Of a stretch of 64,000 nt of DNA, positions 50,500 to 58,876 are shown one piece after another. The position numbers were made by a program, and so were the translations under genes. Location of the stretch: assembly GCA_002328075.1 (NCBI GenBank), contig DCVT01000011.1, positions 67,636-131,635 of the forward strand, in the 5' to 3' direction. Within the stretch, counting starts at the first letter, position 1. Every line of letters starts with the position of its first letter. The stretch comes from Anaerolineales bacterium UBA2181. Lineage in GTDB: Bacteria > Chloroflexota > Anaerolineae > Promineifilales > UBA4811. The notes beneath the pieces are model-generated. The model was not told the origin of the DNA. It was given only the letters and a program-made list of their open reading frames with translations, and did no database searches.

Positions 50500-51849
50500 A
50501 TGGAGCAGAACTACCATAGCGGCCGATGGATGGCCATCATTTTGGTCATCGTTGCGCTGACGATTTACATTGATCTGCCAAGTACCAATCGGTTGCTCGG
50601 GCGTGAGGTGGCCATCCGACAGGGTCTGGATCTGCAGGGTGGTGTTCAGGTGCTGTTGGAGGCTGATGTTCCGGCTGAGGAGGCCGTTGACCCGGACGCG
50701 ATGCGGGTGGCCCGCACCATCATAGACAACCGGGTGAATAGCCTGGGAGTGACGGAGTCGGTGGTGCAACTTCAGGGAGAGCGAAGGATCATCGTGGAGC
50801 TCCCGGGAATCAGGGACCCCGATGAAGCGATCAACACGATTCAGGCAACCGCGTTGCTGGAATTTGTGGAAGGCGATGCATCCCTGTCGGATGGGGACGT
50901 CGTATATACGACTCAGGAGGGCAGCTCCGCGGCCTATGAGGGTGTCCTGCCCAGCCTCATTCGGGGTCCGTACCGGACGGTCATGACAGGCGACGCGTTG
51001 CGAGATGCGGCGGTGGATCGTGACGCGCTGGGCCAATATGCAGTTGCGTTTCGGCTCAAACCCGATACGGCCGACTTTTTCGAGCAGTATACGGCGGCCA
51101 ACATTGGCGAGTTTCTTACCATCGTACTGGACAAACGCGTGATATCCAACGCGGTCATTCGCGCCTCCATCTCTGAGGCCGGCGTGATCAGCGGTGGCCA
51201 GGCAGGTTTTGCCTATGAGGACGCGCAAAGGCTGGCCACTCAGCTCCGGTTTGGCAGCCTACCGGTTCCGTTTCGCGTGGAGGGCAATAGCAGCATTGGT
51301 CCAACGCTGGGTCAGGAGTCGGTGGCGGCGAGCGTTCGGGCCGGCACCATCGGGGTGTTGATCGTGCTCCTGTTCATGGTCGTCTACTACCGGGTGCCCG
51401 GCGCACTGGCGGCGCTCGCACTGCTCTTGTATGCTGGCATCAACCTGGCCATCTACAAAACGGTTCCGGTTACGCTGACCATGCCGGGTATCACCGGTTT
51501 TCTCCTTTCTACTGGCATGGCGGTGGACGCCAACATCCTGGTCTTTGAACGCATGAAGGAGGAGTTGCGAGACGGCCGAAGTCTGCGCGGGGCGCTCGAG
51601 AATGCATTCGGTCGCGCTTGGACTTCTATCCGCGACTCGAACCTCTCCACGCTGATAACGTGCGCCATCCTGTTTTATTTCGGGTCCAATTTTGGCGCCA
51701 GCATGGTCAAGGGTTTCGCTGTAACGCTGGCGCTGGGGGTGGCTGTCAACATCTTTACAGCCATCCTGCTGACGCGCACCCTGATGCGCCTGATGGTTGA
51801 TTGGGCGGGTGGGTGGCTCAAGTCGCACGGGTGGAGTCTGGGAATATAA
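50500..51849 (+). CDS. secD: Protein translocase subunit SecD
   Basis: SecD with SecF uses the proton gradient to pull exported proteins through SecYEG. The 449-residue protein has an N-terminal helix, then LGLDLQGG-like RQGLDLQGGVQVLLEAD, VNSLGVTESVVQLQGERRIIVELPGI and the periplasmic-type P1 region. Five further helices follow: GPTLGQESV, then VDANILVFERMKEELRDGRSLRGALENAF, the signature of the conserved intramembrane Asp region. ATG 50500 has GGGAG 6 bases upstream. The open frame extends into glnA, but the promoter and start favour 50500. It is 17 bases upstream of secF. Confidence 0.95.
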   Translation: MEQNYHSGRWMAIILVIVALTIYIDLPSTNRLLGREVAIRQGLDLQGGVQVLLEADVPAEEAVDPDAMRVARTIIDNRVNSLGVTESVVQLQGERRIIVELPGIRDPDEAINTIQATALLEFVEGDASLSDGDVVYTTQEGSSAAYEGVLPSLIRGPYRTVMTGDALRDAAVDRDALGQYAVAFRLKPDTADFFEQYTAANIGEFLTIVLDKRVISNAVIRASISEAGVISGGQAGFAYEDAQRLATQLRFGSLPVPFRVEGNSSIGPTLGQESVAASVRAGTIGVLIVLLFMVVYYRVPGALAALALLLYAGINLAIYKTVPVTLTMPGITGFLLSTGMAVDANILVFERMKEELRDGRSLRGALENAFGRAWTSIRDSNLSTLITCAILFYFGSNFGASMVKGFAVTLALGVAVNIFTAILLTRTLMRLMVDWAGGWLKSHGWSLGI

Positions 51850-51866
51850 CGAAAGGTTCGCGGCCG

Positions 51867-52793
51867 ATGTTCAACCTAGTTCAGAAACGACGCTGGTACT
51901 TTCGCATTTCGGCAGTGGTTATCTTGCTCGGCCTGGTAGCGATCATCTACTCGGTGATCACGCTGGACACCCACACTCCGTTTCCGCTTAGCGTGGACTT
52001 TCGCAGTGGCACCCGTTTTGTGTTGCACTTTCAGGCGCCGATCACCGAAAGTGAGATCCGGGAGGTGTTTGGCGAGTTCGGCGTGACCAATCCATCGGTC
52101 ACTCGTTTGGGGCAAGCGCAGGACAACGTCTGGCAGATTCGGACCGAGTTTCTGGCTACCAGCAAGGCTCAAGCAGCCCAGGACGCCCTGGCAGAGGTTG
52201 CTGCCATCGATACCGCCCAGACGGAGATTGACAGCGTCAGTCCTTCGGTTGGCGCCGAGGTTACTCGCGCGGCGATGCTGGCGGTTGTTGTGGCGGCGGT
52301 GGCGATTCTCCTGTTCATCGTCTTTGCGTTTCGTCAGGTGCCCAATTCGGGCCGATATGGAGCCTGTGCAGTGGCCGCGATGTTGCATGACATCCTGGTG
52401 GCGATGGGTTTCATGTCGCTGGCCGGATTGCTCTTTGGCTGGGAGGCCGATGCGCTCTTTCTGACTGCCATGTTGACGGTGATTGGTTTCTCGGTTCAGG
52501 ACACCATTGTGGTGTTCGACCGGATTCGAGAGAACATCCCGCGCCGCAAAAATGAGGACTTTGAGACGGTCGTCAACCGAAGTCTCTTGGAGACGCTGCA
52601 CCGCTCATTGGCCACGCAACTGAACGCCATTTTCGTCATGGTGGCCCTGTTGTTTTTCGGCGGTGCTTCCATCCGGCAGTTCATCGCCGTCATGCTGGTT
52701 GGGATGGTCTCAGGTACCTACAGCTCGATATTCAATGCCGTGCCCCTGTTGGTTGCGTGGCACAAGGGAGAGATTCCGTTCCTCAAGTCGTGA
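51867..52793 (+). CDS. secF: Protein translocase subunit SecF
   Basis: Partner of SecD. The 308-residue protein has one N-terminal helix, LSVDFRSGTRFVLHF (the VDFxGGT-like start of SecF, here DFRSGT), and five C-terminal helices with HDILVAMGFMSL and TVIGFSVQDTIVVFDRIRENI, the SecF signature containing the functional Asp. The start is ATG 51867, with AAAGG 10 bases upstream. SecD, SecF and SecG (56641) are all in this window, while SecY and SecE are not. Confidence 0.95.
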   Translation: MFNLVQKRRWYFRISAVVILLGLVAIIYSVITLDTHTPFPLSVDFRSGTRFVLHFQAPITESEIREVFGEFGVTNPSVTRLGQAQDNVWQIRTEFLATSKAQAAQDALAEVAAIDTAQTEIDSVSPSVGAEVTRAAMLAVVVAAVAILLFIVFAFRQVPNSGRYGACAVAAMLHDILVAMGFMSLAGLLFGWEADALFLTAMLTVIGFSVQDTIVVFDRIRENIPRRKNEDFETVVNRSLLETLHRSLATQLNAIFVMVALLFFGGASIRQFIAVMLVGMVSGTYSSIFNAVPLLVAWHKGEIPFLKS

Positions 52794-52799
52794 GCTGAT

Positions 52800-53741
52800 A
52801 TGCTGGCCTTAGCCCTGAATCCCACACCCCGGTTAGTGCCGAACTGGCCGATGCCCGTGCGCCAGCCTGGAGAGGCGCTGATTCGCGTGCGGCTTGCGGG
52901 CATCTGCGGGACAGACCTGGCCCTGATTCGTGGCTACAAAGGCGGCTACCAGGGGATCTTGGGACACGAATTCGTTGGTGAGGTCGTGGAGGCAGACGAT
53001 CCTGCGTGGCTTGGGCGCCGGGTGGTGGGCGAGATCAACCTTCGTTGTGGGGCGTGTGACTTCTGCCGGGAGAACATCCCGAACCACTGTCGCCATCGGA
53101 TGGTGCTGGGCATCACCGGACGTGATGGAGCGCTGGCAGAGTACCTGACGCTGCCAATCGCAAACCTGCATCGGGTTCCTGACGGAATGCCGGACCAGGT
53201 TGCCGTGTTTTGCGAACCGGTGGCGGCAGCCTGTCAGGTGACCAGCGAGGTTCATGTCTGCCCGGAACTGCCGGCCGTTGTGATCGGCGACGGAAAACTT
53301 GGCCTTTTGGTGGCGCAGGTCCTGGCGGCCGGTGGCGCTGAGGTTACGTTAGTCGGGCACCATCCGGAACGTCTGGCGCTCGCCAAGGAATGGGGATTGC
53401 TCACAGAAACCAGGGATGATGGATACCGGCTGGTTGTCGAGTGCGCCGGAAACCCGAGTGGCTTGCGATCTGCCTTGGACCTGGTGCGCCCGCGCGGAAT
53501 CATTGTGCTCAAGAGCACCTACGCAGAATCGGCCTTGGTGGATCTCACCTCGATGGTGGTGAACGAAGTGCGACTGGTGGGTACGCGGTGCGGTCCCTTT
53601 GGACCGGCTTTGCGCTTGCTGGCGACCGGCAGCGTTCGGGTTGGTCCGTTGGTGGAAGCGACCTATCCGCTGTGTGAGGGAATGGCTGCACTGGAGCATG
53701 CCGGCCGGCGTGGTGCGCTCAAGGTGTTGGTCCGGCCCTGA
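52800..53741 (+). CDS. Zinc-binding medium-chain (alcohol) dehydrogenase-like protein
   Basis: A 313-residue MDR-family oxidoreductase. Catalytic-zinc ligands are in AGICGTDLALIRG (Cys) and LGHEFVGEVVE (His-Glu), and CGACDFCRENIPNHC holds the four structural-zinc cysteines. The nucleotide-binding region reads VVIGDGKLGLLVAQVLAAGGAEV, and CAGNPSGLRSALDLVRPRG follows. It is shorter than typical family members (about 340-360), mainly in the coenzyme domain. The substrate is unknown; sorbitol/threonine-type dehydrogenases are the closest in motif style. It begins 6 bases after secF, without a clear ribosome binding site. Confidence 0.85.
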   Translation: MLALALNPTPRLVPNWPMPVRQPGEALIRVRLAGICGTDLALIRGYKGGYQGILGHEFVGEVVEADDPAWLGRRVVGEINLRCGACDFCRENIPNHCRHRMVLGITGRDGALAEYLTLPIANLHRVPDGMPDQVAVFCEPVAAACQVTSEVHVCPELPAVVIGDGKLGLLVAQVLAAGGAEVTLVGHHPERLALAKEWGLLTETRDDGYRLVVECAGNPSGLRSALDLVRPRGIIVLKSTYAESALVDLTSMVVNEVRLVGTRCGPFGPALRLLATGSVRVGPLVEATYPLCEGMAALEHAGRRGALKVLVRP

Positions 53742-54285
53742 CGGTTTCGGCTGCGGGTTGTGGGGGAGGGAGAAGTAGGGGCTTTTGCCTTGATGGAGTT
53801 GGTTCTCCGCGGGGATGTGGTCGCCATCCTGCTCCACAATGCGGTAAGCCATTCAGGTCAAAAGTCGGCATCGGTTGCGTTTCCCTCTATACCTGGCACA
53901 CGGTGAAATTGATCAATTGATGGGGGATGGCGACCGTCTTCCGAACGATGACTACCAGCATGATAGGTGGCGCTTGGGGTTTGCGCGACCCAAGTCCAAG
54001 CGCGAGAGGCAGGGACTGCGCTGTCTTGTCACTGCTTCCAGCACCCCGATCGGTCGGTCCCGGCCCGCAAGGGTGCTGCCACGACAGAACGAGAATCGCA
54101 GCCGTGGAGCCCGTTGACTAGTGCGGGAACAGCCGGGCTGTCTTCCTGCGCGACGCCTGGGCGCCGCTTGTCCGCAGTGCGGGTCAACGCCCAGCATGCG
54201 GCGTTGCTGGGTGACGGAACCTGAATACGTTTTCTGGTAAGGCGCCGTTATCTTGGTCGGGCCAAGGTTTAGGCCCGCCCGATTT
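53742..54285. other. Gene-poor stretch, probably decayed sequence
   Basis: About 540 bases between the dehydrogenase stop and the truncated GAF gene, with no convincing gene. A 12-bp palindrome AATTGATCAATT lies at 53907-53918, and a hairpin CGGGCC/GGCCCG (54258-54263 with 54272-54277) lies just beyond the GAF stop in the minus direction. A minus-strand reading at about 53742-53850 (MAYRIVEQDGDHI) looks protein-like but is too short to assign. Low coding character fits degraded remains of a longer gene. Confidence 0.4.
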
Positions 54286-54543
54286 TCAGTACGGCAACAG
54301 GATTGACGCTGCCTCACACCGCGCTAGATCGGTCGCAGCCTGGAGGATACCATCCAGCAACTGTGCAGGTTCGGGCGTGGAACTGGGCATCTGCGAGTCT
54401 CTCAAGAGGGCGCGAAAGGGCTCACGTGCCTGCTCTCGAGCCGTCGCCCGTTCTTGGGTGCCCGTATATGCCGAACCGCTCGCGTTGCTTGAAAGCGGAG
54501 GCGTGAGGTCTGGCGAGGTTGTTGCGCCTGTTTGCGGATTCAC
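54286..54543 (-). pseudogene. Truncated GAF-domain gene
   Basis: An 85-codon reading frame. The C-terminal part, LLDGILQAATDLARCEAASILLPY, matches the start of a GAF domain as found in sensor kinases and related proteins (helix followed by a strand ending in xASILL), but a stop codon follows immediately. I could not find the rest of the GAF domain in the other frames downstream. The GTG start at 54543 overlaps the sirtuin stop (GTGA), so the gene was or is translated by coupling. Most likely a 3' truncation of a larger signalling gene; a tiny functional protein is less likely. Confidence 0.55.
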
Positions 54544-55304
54544 TGAACCCGCGAGACGCTAGCCGCCAGGAGGGGCAACACAACCGCCACGTCCTCGTTC
54601 ACGACCACGTCGGCAACTTGGTCCATCTCGGTCGGCTGGAGATTGACCAAGATCAACCGGGCGCCGCATTTCTGTGCCAGCACCGGCAAACTGGCGGCCG
54701 GTTCCACCAGCAGCGACGTGCCAGCGATCAACATCACATCGCAGCGGCGCGCCTCTGACAGGGCAGCCTGGGCGGCAGCATAGGGAAGTTGCTCACCCAT
54801 GAGGACGATATCGGGTTTGAGCACCCCGCCGCACCCAGGACAGATGGGGACGCCCTCCTGATTTTGCAGGAAATCGATGACGATTGTACCGCCAACGCTC
54901 TGATAGCAGCGGATGCAGGTGGCGGTTCGAAAGTGGCCGTGAAGCTCAATCACCCGATGGGATCCAGCACGCGTATGAAGGTTGTCAATATTCTGGGTGA
55001 TCACTGCGCGGAGGCGGCCGTTCTTTTCCATCTCTGCGATGGCCCGGTGTGCCGCGTTGGGCGATGCACTGGTCACCATCTGCACCATGGGCCGGATCCA
55101 GCGATAGAAGGCGTCCGGGCGGCTGCGAAACCCGCTGAAAGAAGCGACTTGGGTTGAGTCGACCCGTTCCCACAGGCCCGACCCCTCGCTGCGAAAGTCC
55201 GGAATGCCGGATGGAGTGCTGATTCCGGCGCCGGTGAGGGCAATTGGGTAACGTGCCTCGCGGAGAAGCGCGGTTGCCAGGGAGATCCGTTCATGCATTT
55301 CCAT
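54540..55304 (-). CDS. Sir2-family NAD-dependent protein deacylase (sirtuin)
   Basis: Removes acyl groups from lysines with NAD. The 254-residue protein has the NAD motifs ALTGAGISTPSGIPDFRSEGSGLWE and ITQNIDNLHTRAG, the catalytic His in VIELHGHF, and the zinc cysteines CIRC and CPGC, and LKPDIVLMGEQLP and IAGTSLLVEPAASLPVLA. All catalytic residues are present; the FGE motif reads MGE. It starts 8 bases after the response-regulator stop and is coupled to the truncated GAF gene. Substrate type (acetyl, succinyl) cannot be judged; the Tyr-Arg pair of SIRT5-like desuccinylases is not obvious. Confidence 0.93.
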   Translation of the reverse strand: MEMHERISLATALLREARYPIALTGAGISTPSGIPDFRSEGSGLWERVDSTQVASFSGFRSRPDAFYRWIRPMVQMVTSASPNAAHRAIAEMEKNGRLRAVITQNIDNLHTRAGSHRVIELHGHFRTATCIRCYQSVGGTIVIDFLQNQEGVPICPGCGGVLKPDIVLMGEQLPYAAAQAALSEARRCDVMLIAGTSLLVEPAASLPVLAQKCGARLILVNLQPTEMDQVADVVVNEDVAVVLPLLAASVSRVQ

Positions 55305-55312
55305 CGACCGAA

Positions 55313-56473
55313 CTACCTCACGGACATGGGATTAAAAAGGTCGGACAGCAGCAGGCTAGCTAGTTCGCGATAACGGTCAGCGACTGCACTGTTGGGTTCC
55401 AGTAGCATCACCGGCCGACCGGAAGCCAGCGCGCGGTGCGACATTTCGGGTTCCGCGGGAATGGTGGCAAGGACCGGAAGCTGGGTCTTTGTCTCGAGTT
55501 CGCGCTGGGTGAGGCTGGGCGGAGAGCCGGTGGTGTTCATCAATACGACCCCACATCGGTGGAGATCCACTCCGACGCGCTGAAGGTGCTGCACCAGGCT
55601 AACGGTGAGCGTCAGAATGCTACGTTGGGGGGGAAGGACCACCAGAATGTAATCCATCTGGATAAGCACCGAGTTCAGCCCACTGCCGCCGCGGTTTCCC
55701 AGGTCCAGGATCACCAGGTCGGCCTCGCGCAAGATCAACTCCAGCAACCGCTGCACTTGCGCAGCAGGGGTGAATGACCGGGGCTCCAGCGGCTGGTAGC
55801 TGCCAAGCAGCAACCGGAGGCTCTCGGCGACCTGAACCAGTTGTTGCCCTACCAGCAACGGGTCCAACTCCTCTGGGCCAAGTTGCAGCAGTCGGGCAAG
55901 GCCGTCGCCTTGGCGATGGCCCATCTGCATGCCCAGGGCTCCGGAGCCAAGGCAAAGATCCACCAGGACGACCTCTTTGCTGGCTGCCAGCGCCGTGCTC
56001 AGGTTGACAGCTAGACTCGTAACGCCTGATCCTCCTCGGATGCCAAGCACGGCGATGCCCTTGCCTGTCGCCGGTTGCATCGCGGTCGTGCGGGCGGCCG
56101 CGACTCCACGGTTCAGAAGCGCGCGGACACGGGTTGCCAACTCAGCCGGGTGAGTTGGTTTGGAGACATAGTCGTCGGCTCCGGCGTCGAATCCGGCCGC
56201 CTTGTCGTCTGCCCCGCTCTTGGCGCTGAACATCAGAACCGGCGTACTTGAAAGCCGCGAATCGTTCCGCAACCTACGGCAGACCTCGTAACCGTCCATG
56301 TCGGGCATCATGACGTCCAGGAGAACCAGGGCAGGTTTCTCGTTGACGGCCTGCGCCAAACCCTCGGTGCCTCCCATAGCGACAATGACCTCGTAGCCTT
56401 GCCTTTGCAGCAAAAGACCGATCAACTTCAGACTGTCCAGGTCGTCTTCTATGATCAGGATCTTTTCTGACAT
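55313..56473 (-). CDS. Response regulator fused to a CpaE/TadZ-like MinD-family domain
   Basis: A 386-residue protein. Residues 1-120 are a receiver domain with the acidic pair EDD, phospho-acceptor Asp53 (LLDVMMPDMDG) and VSKP. Residues about 150-380 are MinD/CpaE-like: GIAVLGIRGGSGVTSLAVNLSTALA replaces the deviant Walker A, with Arg for the signature Lys and Val for the P-loop Lys. VVLVDLCLGSGALGMQMG and ADLVILDLGNRGG follow. This lysine-less P-loop is known from TadZ/CpaE localisation proteins, so canonical ATPase activity is doubtful. I chose ATG 56473, before MSEKILIIEDD, over the longer frame from 56518. No pilus genes are nearby. Confidence 0.85.
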   Translation of the reverse strand: MSEKILIIEDDLDSLKLIGLLLQRQGYEVIVAMGGTEGLAQAVNEKPALVLLDVMMPDMDGYEVCRRLRNDSRLSSTPVLMFSAKSGADDKAAGFDAGADDYVSKPTHPAELATRVRALLNRGVAAARTTAMQPATGKGIAVLGIRGGSGVTSLAVNLSTALAASKEVVLVDLCLGSGALGMQMGHRQGDGLARLLQLGPEELDPLLVGQQLVQVAESLRLLLGSYQPLEPRSFTPAAQVQRLLELILREADLVILDLGNRGGSGLNSVLIQMDYILVVLPPQRSILTLTVSLVQHLQRVGVDLHRCGVVLMNTTGSPPSLTQRELETKTQLPVLATIPAEPEMSHRALASGRPVMLLEPNSAVADRYRELASLLLSDLFNPMSVR

Positions 56474-56558
56474 CGTGCTTCTTTGTGCCGGGAGCGGACT
56501 GACAGATCCATGGGACACACCGCAGTATGGGGCAATTGGCTACTTGGGCCTCAACGGT

Positions 56559-56587
56559 ACTCTAGCACAATAACCCATGGTTGACAA
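56559..56587 (-). promoter_or_regulatory. Promoter of the response regulator-sirtuin operon
   Basis: On the minus strand: TTGTCA (56582-56587), 17 bases, TAGAGT (56559-56564). Its -35 overlaps that of the secG promoter on the other strand. Confidence 0.5.
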
Positions 56588-56610
56588 GAAGACAAGATGG
56601 CTGATATAAT
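56581..56610 (+). promoter_or_regulatory. Strong promoter of secG
   Basis: Full-consensus TTGACA (56581-56586) and TATAAT (56605-56610) with an 18-base spacer. The leader is about 24 bases. Confidence 0.8.
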
Positions 56611-56640
56611 TCGCTGCAACGACAGCAGGAAAAGAGAAAC

Positions 56641-56874
56641 ATGAGCGCTTTTGCACCGTATTTCCAGATTATTGTCATCATCGTCTCGTTCGCTCTGGTG
56701 GCGGCAATCTTGCTGCAATCCAAAGGTGCCGGTTTGGGCGGCCTTTTTGGAGGCGAACAGGGTTCACTGTACAAGACCCGGCGCGGCGCAGAAAAGTACC
56801 TCTTTAATGCAACCATTGGCATTTCGGTGGTGTTTTTTGTGTTTGTGTTGCTGACCTTTGTGGCGGTTGGTTAG
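56641..56874 (+). CDS. secG: Protein translocase subunit SecG
   Basis: A 77-residue protein with two transmembrane helices (about 5-26 and 55-75) separated by the conserved loop ILLQSKGAGLGGLFGGEQG, the SecG hallmark. It binds SecYE and helps translocation. AGGA lies upstream of ATG 56641. Its promoter is the best match to consensus in the window, and a terminator directly follows the gene. Confidence 0.93.
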   Translation: MSAFAPYFQIIVIIVSFALVAAILLQSKGAGLGGLFGGEQGSLYKTRRGAEKYLFNATIGISVVFFVFVLLTFVAVG

Positions 56875-56894
56875 CCCGAATCCGTTAGCCGAGG

Positions 56895-56934
56895 GAGGGT
56901 GCTCTGCTATTGGGCGGGCACCCTCTCTTTTTTT
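56895..56934 (+). terminator. Intrinsic terminator after secG
   Basis: GAGGGTGC (56895-56902) and GCACCCTC (56918-56925) with a 15-base loop, followed by TCTTTTTTT (56926-56934). The T-run runs straight into the GGAGG ribosome binding site of the next gene, so that gene is expressed only by read-through or anti-termination unless it has another promoter. Confidence 0.85.
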
Positions 56935-56946
56935 GGAGGCGCGCGT

Positions 56947-58650
56947 TTGATCCGACACATCCGCTGGCAGGTTGTGCTGGTTGCTTTAGGCCTGGTTCTG
57001 TCGGCTCTGCTATTGTCCCGGCAGGCCGTCGGTTTGGAGGAGGTCTATGTGCCGTCCTCCGGTGGAACGTTGATTGAGGGGGTGGTGGGCTGGCCACAAT
57101 ACCTCAACCCGCTGCTGAGTTGGTCCAATCCGGTTGATCGGGATATCTGTGCGCTGATCTTTGAAGGGTTGACGCGTTACGACGAGTCCGGTCGGCTGGT
57201 GCCGCAACTGGCAACCGGCTGGCACGTGTCACTGGACGGATTGGTATACACTTTCTGGCTGCGCCAGGACGTGCGCTGGCAGGACGGCACCCGCTTTTCG
57301 GCCGACGATGTGATATTCACGCTGAGCCTCATTCAGGCGCCGGGATTCAGAGGCTCATCCAGTCTGGCCGACCTGTGGCGTTCGGTGCTGGTCGAGAAGG
57401 TGGACGACTATACGGTGACGTTCACGCTAGCGGAAGCTTTTGCTCCGTTCGTGGACTATACCACCGTGGGAATCCTTCCGGCGCATTTGCTGGCGGACGT
57501 GGAATGGGCCGATTTGATGCGTCACTCTTTCAACCGGGCTCCGGTGGGGACCGGTCGGTTTCGTGTGCAGGGTAGTGGCTGGCAGAACAACCGCTTGCTG
57601 TTGGTGGCCAACTCCTTGTACCGAGGGCAGCGGCCGCAACTGGCAGGCATTCAATTTCACTTTTTCACCGATCATGAAAGCCTGTTGGATGCTTTCACAC
57701 GGGGAGAGGTGCACACGGTCAGCAGTATCCAGATGACCGACATGGCTCGGGCCCAGCGCCTGGCCGACATGAACATCTTTACCTCAAACATCCCACGCTA
57801 CACGATGGTCATGCTCAACCTTCGAGACCCCACGGCGCCGTTCCTGCAGGATGTGAGCATCCGCCAGGCGCTTCTTCATGGGATTGACCGGCCGCGCGTG
57901 ATTGCGGAGGTCATATACGGTCAGGGTACGGTTGCCAATAGCCCGCTTTATCCGGGGTCATGGGCGCATCTGGCCGACGTGGCCGAGTACCCGTATGATT
58001 TTGGTAGGGCAGCCCGGCTCCTAGACGGGCAGGGTTGGCCGCTTCCCGAGAGGGACAACCAGGGAACTATGCTGCCCGAGAGCGAGCTGCTGCCACAGGG
58101 AGTGCGGTCGCGGGATGGCCGGGAACTATCCTTCAGGTTGACTGCAGTGCGCAGCACGTTGCACGAAGCGTTGGCACGGACTTTGGTCCAGGCGTGGGAT
58201 CAACTGGGAATCCGAGTCACTGTCGAATTGATCGAGCCTGGCGAGTTGCTACCCACACTGCGCAACGGCGGCTTTCAGGCCATTCTGGTGGATGTGGACA
58301 TGACGGGCGACCCGGATCTCTATTCCTTTTGGAGTGAGAGCGCGGCCGAAGAGGGGCAGAATTATGGTAACTGGATGGACCGGCGTGCAAGCCAATTGCT
58401 GGAGGAGGCAAGGCAGCTATCCAACGTCGGGCAGCGGACGATCCGCTACTATCGTTTTCAACAGATTTTTGCCGAGCAGGTGCCGGCTCTGTTGCTTTAC
58501 CATCACACCTATTCGTACGGGGTGTCAGACCAGGTTCAACAGGTAACCATGGGGCCGCTGACCCATGCCGCCGACCGGTTTGCCACGGTCGGCGACTGGT
58601 TTCTGGTCTGGCGCGAGGTCATCATTCGGAGCACAAAACCCGAATTCTGA
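56947..58650 (+). CDS. Extracellular solute-binding protein, family 5 (peptide/oligosaccharide-type)
   Basis: A 567-residue SBP_bac_5-type protein that captures peptides or other solutes for an ABC importer. A basic n-region and hydrophobic helix (about 5-27) form a signal or anchor; no lipobox Cys is visible. LVPQLATGWHVSLDGLVYTFWLRQDVRWQDGTRFSADDV is the family signature region near residue 90, followed by PVGTGRFRV, LDAFTRGEV and QDVSIRQALLHGIDR. I chose TTG 56947, with GGAGG 7 bases upstream, over the longer ATG frame (56899) that crosses the terminator. No permease or ATPase genes are adjacent; it is an orphan binding protein. Confidence 0.88.
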   Translation: MIRHIRWQVVLVALGLVLSALLLSRQAVGLEEVYVPSSGGTLIEGVVGWPQYLNPLLSWSNPVDRDICALIFEGLTRYDESGRLVPQLATGWHVSLDGLVYTFWLRQDVRWQDGTRFSADDVIFTLSLIQAPGFRGSSSLADLWRSVLVEKVDDYTVTFTLAEAFAPFVDYTTVGILPAHLLADVEWADLMRHSFNRAPVGTGRFRVQGSGWQNNRLLLVANSLYRGQRPQLAGIQFHFFTDHESLLDAFTRGEVHTVSSIQMTDMARAQRLADMNIFTSNIPRYTMVMLNLRDPTAPFLQDVSIRQALLHGIDRPRVIAEVIYGQGTVANSPLYPGSWAHLADVAEYPYDFGRAARLLDGQGWPLPERDNQGTMLPESELLPQGVRSRDGRELSFRLTAVRSTLHEALARTLVQAWDQLGIRVTVELIEPGELLPTLRNGGFQAILVDVDMTGDPDLYSFWSESAAEEGQNYGNWMDRRASQLLEEARQLSNVGQRTIRYYRFQQIFAEQVPALLLYHHTYSYGVSDQVQQVTMGPLTHAADRFATVGDWFLVWREVIIRSTKPEF

Positions 58651-58668
58651 GTGTGCTCCCACGGGTGG

Positions 58669-58696
58669 TTGACAATCCACCGGGTTGCGGTACAAT
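58669..58696 (+). promoter_or_regulatory. Promoter of tRNA-Leu
   Basis: TTGACA (58669-58674), 16 bases, TACAAT (58691-58696), starting the transcript about 7 bases before the tRNA. Confidence 0.7.
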
Positions 58697-58709
58697 ATGG
58701 TCGCTCGTT

Positions 58710-58793
58710 GCCGAAGTGGCGAAATTGGCAGACGCGCTACGTTCAGGGCGTAGTGGGAGAACTCCCATGTGGGTTCAAGTCCCACCTTCGGCA
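58710..58793 (+). tRNA. tRNA-Leu (anticodon CAG)
   Basis: GCCGAAG (58710-58716) pairs with CTTCGGC (58786-58792) as the acceptor stem; A58793 is the discriminator. The anticodon stem CTACG/CGTAG encloses TTCAGGG with CAG at 58744-58746, reading CUG codons. The long variable arm (GGGAG...CTCCC) is the class II type of leucine tRNAs, and the T-arm holds GGTTCAAGTCC. The 3' CCA is not encoded. Confidence 0.97.
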
Positions 58794-58876
58794 CTCCAGA
58801 TCGCCTGGCCATTGCGCCGGCGATCTTTCGTTTGGGGTGGTGGTGTTCAGTGTCCAAGGGCGTAATGGAGGACCAC

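Noticed and set aside
49275..50501. Minus-strand 408-codon open frame opposite glnA
   Set aside because: Antisense to an unmistakable glutamine synthetase; no motif, no ribosome binding site.
53875..54224. Short plus-strand ORFs in the gene-poor stretch
   Set aside because: No ribosome binding site, low coding character and no recognisable family.
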